Shown here: positions 32,025 through 41,853 of the stretch, piece after piece
Numbering within the stretch: position 1 is the first letter of the stretch
How the letters are laid out: every line of letters begins with the position of its first letter
Origin: Panicum virgatum
Taxonomy: Eukaryota; Streptophyta; Magnoliopsida; Poales; Poaceae
NCBI RefSeq assembly: GCF_016808335.1
Contig: NC_053150.1
Coordinates: 25,254,538 to 25,318,537 of the forward strand
Reading direction: 5' to 3'
Length of the DNA: 64,000 nucleotides
The notes under the pieces: model-generated
Databases searched by the model: none
Told to the model about the DNA's origin: nothing
The model's input: only the letters and a program-made list of their open reading frames with translations
Program-made: the position numbers and the translations under genes

Positions 32025-33153
32025 CTTTCTTGGTCAGTACACTGCATTGCAACATGTGCAACGCATGCCCACGCACTTACTCAGCACACTTGTGTGTACC
32101 ACATTATGTGCATAAACCATGTGTACCATCACACCATGAACCGCACATCCACTAGCTTACCTCAGGACAAATGCACCAATCCGTGTGCATATTTCTTAGG
32201 AGTATGGGTCGTTGTATCCGTATATTACATCGACACAAACTTATCTCCCATGGGTGCTTTAACTCATTTAACCACATATCTGCATTGCCACATTGCAATT
32301 TCCATACTAGAAAGCTGTCAGATATAAGTGGACCGACAGGTACAGAAGAGAAACCCAAATCTTAGACCTGGCCAACTACCTCAAAATAAGCTGAGCCTGT
32401 GGAATAAGATGTAGTAAAACAAATCTCCTTACTGCTGTAAAATTTTGAAAATTTTTGGAGAATTGTAACCCTCAAAATTCAGTCTTTTGGTAAACCCCTA
32501 TGATTCTGTCAACTTGTAGCAGTCTGGCCACATGAATTTTTCGACCCACTTAAACGCCTTTCCTGAGAAAACGTTCAACATGAATGTTGTGGATAACGGA
32601 GTCTAGAAGCTACTGAAAAATTTTGAGAATTTTTTTTTCAAGTGGTTTGGTACTTACAGTCAAAATACTAGCCCTCTGTTCAGTCTGAAATCTGGGTCAA
32701 CCTTCCTGCAAACACTTAAGGATTTGACTATCTTAAGCTCTGTTTCTGAGTTAGAGTTGACTAGAGGAAATGATCACAATTATCTTAGGCACCCCCAGTA
32801 AAAATTTGACAATTTTTCGACCTTGGATTCATCAGTTATGCTAAATTCTATCAGCTACTCAGAATCTGTCCTGCGAAAATCGTCAAGCACAAGCTCTTTT
32901 AAAGAATGGAGAAGCCTAAATGTTTTACTGCGACAAGGATAGAGTTGTATGGTTTGAATCTCTATAGTGGATCAACTGAATCGTGATCTCTGAAAACCAA
33001 TTCTTGATAGGTCACCTTTTTCCAAAGCTTTCCAATCACTTGGGTATTAATGAAATATATCAAGACCCTAGGCAAATTTCTTGCTTAGTATATCTCATAA
33101 TGCTATGCCGAGATCACTTATAAATACCCGTTAAACTCCAATTTTTGCCGATT
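32025..33153 (+). other. A1 second leader-like block replacing protease and RT
   Basis: No coding domains. From about 32430 to 32840 the sequence repeats, in diverged form, the leader words and order found at 30340-30720 (TTTGAGAATTTTT, GAATTTTTCGAC, AACGTTCAACATGAATGTTG, CAAGTGGTTTGGTA). It occupies the place where protease, RT and RNase H should be. Confidence 0.65.
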
Positions 33154-33840
33154 ATGGATTTCATGATTGGTTTGCCAAGCACCTCTCCAAGGCCTAATTC
33201 CATATGGATCATTATCGACAACCGACACCTTTTCTTCAATTACACACTATTCATACTACCAAGAAATGTGCCGGTATTCAACTTGATCACATTGTGGTCT
33301 ACATATCACACCACATACAATTAATTCCAATAGTGACGCTCAACTCCTAGCACACTTTTTGGGAAATCCCTTGCAATCTTCTCTTGTCACCAAACTGATC
33401 CAAAAGTTCAGCTTATCATCCTGGAACCGACGTCAAACTGAAAAGTGGACCGAATCTTAAAAGACATGCTAAGATCTTACATCATTCAGTATGACAACCA
33501 TGAAGACAAATGCCCGTTTTTAGTAGAGTTCTCACCCAGCTATTAAGCAAGTCTAAAAGTAGCACTATTTAAAGCATCGTATGATCAAAGTTGTCAAACT
33601 CCACTGAGTTTGTCACAAACCAAAGACCACTAAATATTTGGACCAGACTTGATCATTAGGCAGAATAACAACCAAAGATAATACCAGAAAATCTTAGAGC
33701 TGACCACTCTAGCCAAATGAGTTGTTTGGATAAAAAGAAGAAAATCTTTGCAACTCGAAGTCGGTAATGATGTCTACCTTCTGGTTTCACCAACCAAAGA
33801 TACACACACTTTCCACTTTTAGCTTATTCAACTGAATCTC
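33154..33840 (+). pseudogene. pol: Decayed integrase core and C-terminus in A1
   Basis: Starts at ATG 33154 with MDFMIGLPSTSPRPNSIWIII, homologous to MDFIVGLP..SIWVIVDR at 1768 and on. Further downstream SSAYHPGTD, NLKRHAK/RILKDMLRSYI, PLSLSQT, IFGPDLI and LQLEVGNDVYLLVSPTK can be followed across several frame changes and stops. The second catalytic block (SDRG) is not recognisable. It ends in NLGTRF-like sequence before the PPT, the usual position of the pol end in Tekay-type elements. Confidence 0.75.
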
Positions 33841-33854
33841 GGGACGAGATTCTT

Positions 33855-33870
33855 TTTAAGGGGGGTAGGC
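33855..33870 (+). promoter_or_regulatory. A1 polypurine tract
   Basis: TTAAGGGGGGTAGGC immediately before the 3' LTR, preceded by CTCGGGACGAGATTC, the conserved 3' end of Tekay/Del-type internal regions. Confidence 0.85.
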
Positions 33871-36412
33871 TGTGACACCTTCGGTGTCAGTTTAACCAAA
33901 GCTAGTCAATTAACATAATTTCACACACAAATGAGCTAAGAAAACTTAAATAAGAACCCTATGTCTAGTTTTTGCAAACTTGTGTGTAGATGTATGTATG
34001 CATGTGTTTGAGTGCAATGTGTTTGAAAAACAATATTTGGTACACTTTTAAACTTGACTTGACATGTGTGGTAATAAGACACTAAAATACATATTTCCTA
34101 ATTACCTATAAACTTTCTATGCAAATCAAATTTAAACTGGAAAAACCATCAGTTGAAATGATTATTGGAACCATTCCTTGATTTGTGAAGAGCTACTAAT
34201 TCAAACAAATTAAATAAAAAGGAGTTCAAATTCTAGTAGCAAGGCAGTTGAAATAACTTGCAAAACAATGTAAACATGCATATGAAAATAAATAGACATA
34301 TTCACCATGTCATGTTAAACAAAAACCTAGTTGAAGCCTGGGAGTAAAAGTGCCAAAATTCACATGAAATGATAAGTACTTTAAATGGCAGTTTTTGAAA
34401 TAATTAAATAACTCTCAAACCATCGCTCGAATGAAAAAGTTCATAACACGAAAGTTGTAGATCCCGAAAAACTGAGCAAAAATGGTATTCAACACTTTTT
34501 CATTTTAGGCCAAGATGGAGGAGAAAATTAGAGTTTACATAACTGGATTTTTGAACTTCGAGTAAATTACAGAACTGCCACTGGCCGGTTCTTCAACCTC
34601 TCGTCTCCCTGCGCTCGGCCTACGGGCAGCACCGTACGCCGGCGAAGCCACCTGGCCGCCCCACGCGTCGCGCCTCCGCCCAAAACCGCTCCCGCGCCCC
34701 TGGGTTTGCCCCAAACCAGCTCTCCTGGCGTTCCCCCGAGCTCGTCACGCGCCCCCACCCTTCCTGTGTTGCCACGACGCCATGGCCGGCCACCACTGCC
34801 GCCAGTCCGAGCTGCCCCGGTTCTGCACTCCCCCAGCCCCGCATTGCCTCCCAGGCGAAGGAAACCGGCCCCCAGTGACACCCATGCGCCTATAAAAGCC
34901 CAGGCCGGCCCCCTTCGCGCGCCTAAAGCGCCCCAGCCACCATTGCCATGGCTGCCGAGCTCGGCTCGCCGCGGAGCCCCCATCTCCGGCCTTCCTCCAC
35001 ACGAACCAACCCCCAGAACGGAAGCTCCTCGGCCTCCTGAAGCTCACAGACCCGTCCGCTCCCTCCTTCCCCCACTAGAACATCGCCGCCGGCGACCAGA
35101 CCCGCCGCCGTCCGCCCCTCGCCGTGGAGAGCCCAGCTCCGACCACCTCCGCTCCTCCTACAACCGCCCAAGGGTAGCTCTCAATCCCCTCTCCTTTTCC
35201 CCCCACTTTCCCCTCGCCGCCGGCCATTCCCATCGCCGGGAAACGCCGAGCCAGTTCCTCCCCTGTTTTGGATTTCCGCCAGGGACCTTGTTTGAGAAGA
35301 ACCAAAACTTCCAGGAGTCAAACTGCAAAATGTGCCTAAACTCAAAACAGCAAACTTCAAAAATTCCTAGAAAATCGTATGAAAATCAGAAAAATATAAA
35401 CTAAAATTTTCTGGAATCCTTAGAACAAGAACTACAACTTTTGTTACATTCACATGTTCATATTTTGCTTTTATTTTAATTTGAGAAAAAGAATAAGAAA
35501 ATCACCTTATGCATGTTCATGAAGTTCTACTCAGCAAATGACCTTGATTTTTGGATATGTTATCAATAATGGAATATTAAGATCACAGTAAAAAGATGAC
35601 ACCCAACCAAAACAGTTATCATATTGGAACAATTAAGATTCTCTGATCTGTTGCTAGATTTCTCGATTTAATACTGGAAAATATGCACATGAACTTACTC
35701 TGGAATTTTTACTGCATACATTTATAACTGAAATCTTGTTACCACATAAATTTCAGATTTATTAGAGTTCATTTACTATATACCATGTTTTATGCTTGTT
35801 TAATCAACTTAATTCTCCATATATAGTTATTATGCTCAGAAAAATCTATATTTATTTTTGAAGTCTATTTTTAGCTCTTTGTTTTTGTCTAAAAATTTTG
35901 AGGTGCAGTAACTGAGTTTTTCTTTGGTGAATAATCATGCTTAGCATCTTAGGGCTAGAATTACTATTTTTGTTCTGAGTAATCTACACCATAACTGATC
36001 TTGATTTTTGGACATGGTCTTGTTTAGAGTATGTTCTATCTGTAATAAAAAATTCATAAGCAGTACTGGTTAAATGCATGTTGATAAATTTATGCTAAAT
36101 CATGTTAAGTTAAATACATAACTAATTTATCTGGTGGTTATAAAGCTCGATAATTTTTCTGGAGTATTTTAAGCTCATTAATAGGATCTGGTAAAAATTT
36201 GAGAATCGTATCCCTAGTACAACTCTCTGGAGAATTAATCTTAATTAATGGCTTGTTGTTTTTGTTCTTTTTATTACCTCAGCTGTATAAGTGAATAAAA
36301 TCTGGAAAAATTACAGTACTGAGTAGACGCTATACTGGACTACAACTTTATAGTAAAGGAAAGAAATATGTTTATATCATGTTGTAACAATATCATTTCT
36401 GCATGCATATAG

Positions 36413-36560
36413 AAACGATAAATCTACTCGACGGTGATTACGAGTTGGTGCCCGCGAATACCACTCCGGAGAGTGTCTCCCTTAGTTGTACTGACTTGAA
36501 TCAAGACCCGAACCAATGTTCGGAAGAGCCCAAGGCTACCTTTCAACAGTGCCCAAGAAG
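36413..36560 (+). other. A1 3' LTR cassette, putative exon 2
   Basis: Same as 27821-27971 with a 3-nt deletion (148 nt). Ends GAAG|GCAAGC; not a multiple of three. Confidence 0.4.
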
Positions 36561-37476
36561 GCAAGCCCCGGTGCATAATCCCATTATTTTACGCCTTATA
36601 TTCATCTTACTATTTGTATATGTTGTAATAATTTTTATTGCGCATTTACGTTTTGTAGGAGTTGATCGAAAACCTTAGGTGCATGATCCCTAGGTACCTA
36701 TGTTTGATACCCGGATCTTTTTATCGACTAGTTGCCATGCTAATTAGGTACGGTAGAAGTCGAGGGGTTTCCTGCCTCTCGCGAGCATATAGGAATTTTA
36801 CTGACTTTAATTCCTGCTGAAATATAAGGACAACCGGCGGGGTTGTGTAGTTGTGATACCCCGCTGGTGTAGGCAAAATGGCTAAGGTCGCGGTGTGTGG
36901 CTCATTTCGTTAAGCGTTTGAAAGTACTAGCCACATGCCGAGAAATATGGTAATCGGTAAGCTGAAGTACCTGATTGGACCAGCGAGTGGAACGATCTCG
37001 CACCCTCTTGGTAGAAGTAGGTTTTATTTTTTGTCCGGACGTACGGGTGCAGAGACGTCGGGCTCTGTAGTCGGGGAGGGTGTTCCGGATCCACGGACTG
37101 GAAAGAAAGGGGAAATGTTGTGTGGGTGACTTGGTTCCCATACGTGTGGTCTAGGTTCCCCTGGCCAGGTTGAAATCCGATTCATAATCGTCCGCCTCTC
37201 ACGGCATGAGACTGCTTAATGTTTTCGTTCACACAGAGTAACAAGTGGAACATGATGATGATAATACTGCTGGTTGATTAAATGATTGCTCTACCATGTT
37301 TGTGTAGAGTTGGATGCAAACTTAGAATGGTTAATCCAACTAGAAGATGGCTAGATAAAATCTGAAAATAAGGACCAACTCTTAGTGGCATTTTTGGCAA
37401 AACAAACCCCACAAACCAAAAAGCCTTGCATGTCTAGTTATCGGACTATGTTATATCCGGTGACGGGTCAGTCTTG

Positions 37477-37496
37477 CTGAGTATTAGTATACTCAG
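37477..37496 (+). promoter_or_regulatory. Conserved LTR hairpin in A1 3' LTR
   Basis: CTGAGTAT / ATACTCAG around TAGT, identical to 28888-28907. Confidence 0.7.
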
Positions 37497-37521
37497 CCTT
37501 GCTTGTGGCACTGTTTTTCAG

Positions 37522-37637
37522 GTACTAACTTCGAAGATCTGTTCGCGAGTCTTACTTGGCCGTGTACCTTGCCTCCGGGTTGGTCTGTCGAGTGGGATGG
37601 CCCTTCAGCTGGTGCTGACCTCCCTCCTGCTGAGTTA
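37522..37637 (+). other. A1 3' LTR cassette, putative exon 3, stop lost
   Basis: Same LPPGW peptide as 28933-29048, but the terminal TGA has become TTA at 37635, which would extend the frame by about 27 codons. Confidence 0.4.
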
Positions 37638-38001
37638 CGCTTTCGTACGGGCTTTATCGATGCGTCATGTTATTTCGCTAGTTACCTTTTAATGCTTCCG
37701 CTGAACTATGACACTTGAATAATTTGTGTAGTTTGGAACTCTGTAGTACTTCGCTACTCTGAACATGTTTTGTAATAAATTTACTTTCCGCTGCAAACTC
37801 TGAGATGTATGAAGTGTTCTGTGTTGTAATCTCTGGGCTCACCTTCGTGTGAGTGTTGTCTGCTGATCCTGGAATAGCGTGGCTTTAATCGAGGCTTCAC
37901 TCGAGGAACTACCGGTGCGTGCCGATTTGGGTCAGAGTTGCCTAGCAACAAAGATCAGTGCACCCGGGCCCAGTTAGTTTGGGTGGTTCCGCCACACAGA
38001 A

Positions 38002-38746
38002 TGATCCACGAGGCTTGCCTTAGCATCTTACCTGTCCATCCGATGGGTGGGGGACTCGGGGGTGTTAGGGTAGTTACCTCATATGCGGGCATGGTGCCCG
38101 GGTATGAGGGATCCTTCGGATATGACGGTGCTCCACGGTGTGACTGGGGTACACCGCAGGTAGTGACAGCCCTGTCAGTCCGCCGGGAAGCTGCTTCTCG
38201 GTTAGCGTCCTCCCCGACGTTTGGGTATCGTGTAGGAGTTCATGCAAATATGAAACGGGACTGGATGTTCTCCAATGCGTGTCATTCTCCCCGATGTCCC
38301 GAATTTCCTGGCACCTGCAGTTCTAAGCATGTGGCTAACGTAACTTATCTGCTAACATGAATAGTATACTAGGATCTGATGCCTATGCTCCCACTAACCT
38401 TAGGTGTGCTTGTTTATTCTTTATTCATGAGAGTTGGCTATTCTGTGTGTGTCACATTACCCCTGATTATCCTTTATTTATCACTTAGCCCTGCATAATC
38501 AGTAGTCTGCACCTTACTTCATAATGTCATGGTTATGGAACTTGCAAATATCTTTACACAACCTAGCCATCCCTTGGGAAAATATAAATAACAATACCCT
38601 GAATACTTTCGGGTGAAATGCTACAATGGTATATCCGTGCGCTTGCGGATCCTTCTATAAACGTTAAGACATACCAACACGACATTCCCTTGGTGGCATT
38701 GCTAGGAACTAACCCCTCCTAGTGGCGACGCTAAGAAATGTCAACA
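38002..38746 (+). mobile_element. Element C 3' LTR, second half
   Basis: From GCTTGCCTTAGC at 38013 it aligns with 19123-19857 to the end TCAACA. The first half of the LTR is missing. The ORF 37938-38360 is LTR sequence, not a gene. CTCAG at 38747-38751 is the right target duplication. Confidence 0.88.
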
Positions 38747-38751
38747 CTCAG

Positions 38752-39194
38752 CTTCAGAAGGAAGGTTGCCACTGCCATCCCAATGTCAGTTGCAAAACAT
38801 TCCCGCGCTTTTCTCACCCGGGAACCGACCTCTTCACACTATATAAGGAGCCTCCACACACCCTCTCAAGTCATTCACAATTTCAGTCATTCCATCACAT
38901 ACACAAGGAGAAGGAGTAGTAGTAGGACTCCACTTGTATCATTAGAGAAGGGAAGTGTGTGGGGTGGAGGATCGGAGAAGAGCCGGACGTGTCGGCCTCT
39001 CTTCGCCTTGTACTTCGACGGGTACGAATCACTTGAGTAAGTATCCGGAGTTCATCTTCTATTAAGTTCTTGGTTCGGTATTCTTAAGTTATTCATTTGT
39101 TTACGGGTTCATCGTCCGTTCTCGTAACGGATACTCTGGTAGAGGGCCCCTGATAAAGACTGGTAACCCTGCGCAACGCTAGAGTACATAGTAT
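38752..39194 (+). mobile_element. Element B 5' LTR, second part, joined to gag by deletion
   Basis: Resumes the B LTR (CTTC(A/G)GAAGGAAGG) and aligns with 49695-50130, including the TATA at 38839-38848. It stops near 39193, and gag sequence starts at once. The rest of the LTR, the primer site and the gag N-terminus are deleted. Confidence 0.85.
38839..38848 (+). promoter_or_regulatory. TATA box of element B LTR (5' copy)
   Basis: CACTATATAAGGAGCC followed by a CA-rich leader; the 3' LTR has the same at 49779-49788. Confidence 0.75.
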
Positions 39195-39767
39195 GTAGGA
39201 AAGGTAAACGGAGAATGGGAAGAACTACAGGATAGATTATGTCTCGCGTTCTTCCCCATTTCTCGCATCGCTTCCCTGCGAAAACAAATCCTCGACTTTC
39301 GTCAAGATGAGAAGGAATCCTTAGGTGCAGCATGGGCCAGGTTTTCACAGCTTATGCATGCCGGTCCAGACTTGTCTATCCCTAACCACGTATTGCTTCA
39401 ACACTTCTGGTTAGGGCTTAGCAAGGAATCTGCCCTACAGCTTGACATCTCTGCCGAAGGATCGTTCACCCATAAAACCACAGCCGAAGGAGAATCTCTC
39501 CTGGATCATACCCTAGAGAACACCTCTTTAACAGAAACCCTTCCGGCAGCGGAATCCTCAAGCCATGAGGAAGTTTTGTTGGTTGATTCTATAATTCCAT
39601 CACCAAATCCCATAGAGCCAACTACCGAATCTTCCCCCGAACCAGAAACAATGGAGGAAGAAGAAATTCAACCTCCAGAGTTTCCCTTCAACATCGAGGT
39701 GGACGTTTTTTCAAATCTTTGGAAACACCTCAATGTATCCCCAAGAAAAGACACCTCCAGTTCCTAG
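39195..39767 (+). pseudogene. gag: gag of Athila-like element B, N-terminally truncated
   Basis: Open from 39195: EWEELQDRLCLAFFPISRI, then RQDEKESLGAAWARFSQLMH, HVLLQHFWLGLSKESALQLD and FTHKTTAEGESLLDHTL. This is the second half of a gypsy capsid domain of the Athila type, followed by an acidic tail rich in Glu and Pro, ending at TAG 39765-39767. The start is fused to LTR sequence by a deletion, so there is no native start codon. Confidence 0.85.
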
Positions 39768-40476
39768 GGACCCAATAACCCCTGCAGATAAAGCTTCCTT
39801 ACAAGAAGCAGTTAAGGGGGTGACAGCCGTCATGAACAGTGAATGGGTACACGAAGGAGAGTTGTCACTCGAAGCAATTTGAATTCAATCCCCTTTGTAT
39901 ACTCTTCCCTGTTTCATCCAAGGAATTGCTGTCTTAGATCACTACAGCCCTACGGTCGGAGCAAATATTATGTCAGCATCCTTTGCACTTAGCCACCTAA
40001 GTGACAACCCATTTCTCCTGACCTCGAGATCCCTATGGAGTGGACCTCATTCCACCATGGAAGGGATCGAAATCTTGCATGATGTACCTGTTTGGTACGA
40101 TAAAATTGAGCTTGGCCTTGATTTCCAGATCTTCGAAGTCCAAGACTTCGATGTTTTAATCGGGCATCCCGTCGAGAAGATGTTCCAAAACATTTCCCCT
40201 TTAGGAACACTCGACGTAACTCTTGGGTGTAAGGACATTACCTTGCCAATCCTTCAGTCAAAAGATTCCATGACCGAACCTATGCCCCAAGAGGAAACAG
40301 TTGATGAGGTAGAAGCTATCCTTCCTGTAGAAACTCCTGAATCTTCCTTAGAAAAAGATGCTGAACTCTTTACTGAAGAAGAGGACGATCAGGATGAAAC
40401 CTTTGAGTTACCTACTCATGAACAACCTCCTCGTCAACCCATAGAGCCAAAGCCTATTCCTTATGGACTCCGCTAC
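39768..40476 (+). pseudogene. Retropepsin-like region of element B
   Basis: After a short frame-shifted stretch (to about 39880), the frame 39895-40476 reads FIQGIAVLDHYSPTVGANIM, ILHDVPVWYDKIELGLDFQ and FEVQDFDVLIGHPVEKMF, the pattern of a retropepsin fold in Athila-like elements, then an acidic tail. The usual D-S/T-G triad is not visible; the corresponding loop reads PTVGAN. The frame is broken by the solo LTR at 40477 just where RT should begin, and continues at 43727. Confidence 0.7.
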
Positions 40477-40851
40477 TGTCACAGAACAACCCAAATAATA
40501 CAGATCAAGTGCACTAACTAACCATTTAACTTAATCCTCCGCTACTGCACTTCACCAGTACACTCAGACTGCCTGCTTTAACCAGGATCGATTGCACAGG
40601 AACTCTCGCCAAAAGACGAGCACAGGTGATTACAAGCAACCAAGGTTTTCAAACTTAACTTACAACCAGAGTTAAACAAAAGTTTCCAAATTAATTTACA
40701 ATAAAGTTTTACAAGCCAGAGTTACATTTCGAATACAGAGTTCAAACGCAGCGGAAAATACAACAGATTAAAACAAGTTTCAAAATACCGTACAGTAGAT
40801 AACGTCGATGACCAAAAGACGAACTTCACATCTTGCCCACTGATGTGAGGC

Positions 40852-40952
40852 TCACCTGCCTTCACTCCACGGAGAAGACGGAACCCACTCGACTGCCCAA
40901 CCTGGAGGAAGAGGCTGACCACTCCAGGATGCACTGATTTCCTCGAAGTCTT
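40852..40952 (-). other. LTR D cassette, putative exon 3 (LPPGW)
   Basis: On the minus strand TTGTATTCCAG is followed by a block encoding DFEEISASWSGQPLPPGWA, VEWVPSSPWSEGR and TGA (40854-40852). The same core (FE.., AS, LPPGW, VEW) and same phase as in the A-type LTRs, although the surrounding LTR is strongly diverged. Confidence 0.5.
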
Positions 40953-40990
40953 CTGGAATACAACCTGCTCAGAAGGGTTACAACCAAACC

Positions 40991-41010
40991 CTGAGTATTC
41001 TAATACTCAG
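40991..41010 (-). promoter_or_regulatory. Conserved LTR hairpin in LTR D
   Basis: Same 8-bp stem CTGAGTAT / ATACTCAG with a different loop (TCTA in plus sense), 36 nt before the putative acceptor. Confidence 0.7.
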
Positions 41011-41793
41011 CAAGGCTTACCCGTCTATGGGTATACTTAGCCCATTACCTAGACATGCACAGCTCTTTGGCTCTGGGTTATTTTGCTGAAAAGCTACTAA
41101 AACTGGATCCTTACTTTCAATATTTTAGCTACAATTGTGGTGATAGCTAGAAACTAGGTTTGCCTAATTCTCTAGAGCACACATGGTTAATCATATTATC
41201 TTTTCGAGAATATCAACAAAAGTCCAACTTTTCTCTTTCTGTCCTTTCAATTCTTACTACGATGCGACGCATTGACCAAGGCTCTCATATCCGCGAGTCA
41301 CGGCGAATCGATCCGATTTAACCTTGCAAGGTGGACCTAACTCACACGATACGCGTAAACCCCGTCGGGCCACACACGTCAACTGTTCCCATAATTACCC
41401 CGAAGTCTGAATCAAGCCCGCAAGCACCCAGATGATGAGCCCCGCACGTGCGAACACCCAGTGAACCCGTGGGCTACTTCACCATCCGTCAACCCTACCC
41501 AGCACCGCAGGTCGAGACCCAGATTCCGACGCAATTAAGGTAATTAGCTTACCGGTTTCGACTACCTCCTACTTCCGGCATGTGGTTAGTACTGTTCAAT
41601 CCTCAGTCAAAGGGCCAACAACGGAACGGTCCTCAATCGACGCAGGCGGAGACTCAACTTTCCTTAATCAATAATCATGTCCAACTTTCCCTCCGCCCGG
41701 TCTTCAATTTTCTTCTCATTGCATTATTTCTCAAAACAGTGGGGTTAGCGATTTCTTCGGGAGCGCGCTCGACTGCGTCCTCCTGCTGTTCTC

Positions 41794-41853
41794 CTTCTTG
41801 CGGCTCCTGGACCGGCTCAGCAACCAGCTCGTAAACCGCTTCGTTCGTGACGT
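41794..41853 (-). other. LTR D cassette, putative exon 2 (YELVA)
   Basis: Minus strand: ATACGTGTAG precedes VTNEAVYELVAEPVQEP. At the homologous junction CAAGAAG the next bases are GA, not GC, so this copy has no clear donor; the 60 nt up to it are a multiple of three. The frame stays open further. Confidence 0.35.

Larger units (their letters stand above)
24940..37996 (+). mobile_element. Full-length large-LTR gypsy element A1, non-autonomous
   Basis: 5' LTR 24940-29407 and 3' LTR 33871-37996 both begin TGTGACACC and end TTCCGCCACA. A perfect 5-bp duplication CAGAA lies at 24935-24939 and 37997-38001. Primer site and PPT are in place. The 4463-bp internal region has a leader, a short gag-like ORF, leader-like sequence again, and a decayed integrase tail; protease, RT and RNase H are absent. 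It must have been mobilised by a related autonomous Tekay-type element, such as the one starting at 55782. LTR copies differ at about 2 sites per 100 in a stretch compared by eye, so it is the youngest complete insertion here. Confidence 0.95.
33871..37996 (+). mobile_element. Element A1 3' LTR (4126 bp, with internal deletion)
   Basis: Near-identical to the 5' LTR but 342 bp shorter overall: it lacks 360 bp corresponding to 27380-27739, between two ATGCT copies, and has an insertion of about 18 bp near 34608-34625 in the GC-rich block. TATA 34891-34897. Confidence 0.95.
18318..38746 (+). mobile_element. Athila-like element C, pol-less, nested in the 5' LTR of B
   Basis: Starts TGTTGATGGTCATTAAG at 18318 and ends ..GTCAACA at 38746, flanked by CTCAG at 18313-18317 and 38747-38751. 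It has a 1540-bp 5' LTR, a tRNA-Asp primer site, gag, protease, a downstream ORF and a PPT, but no RT, RNase H or integrase. Its 3' LTR lacks the first half and adjoins an LTR fragment and the large insertion A1. The two LTR copies differ at many sites in the shared part (roughly 8 per 100 in a stretch compared by eye), so it is older than A1. Confidence 0.9.

Noticed and set aside
38002..38012. Right target duplication of the LTR fragment at 24365
   Set aside because: Expected GGGAG is not found; bases here are a deletion junction with the element C 3' LTR.
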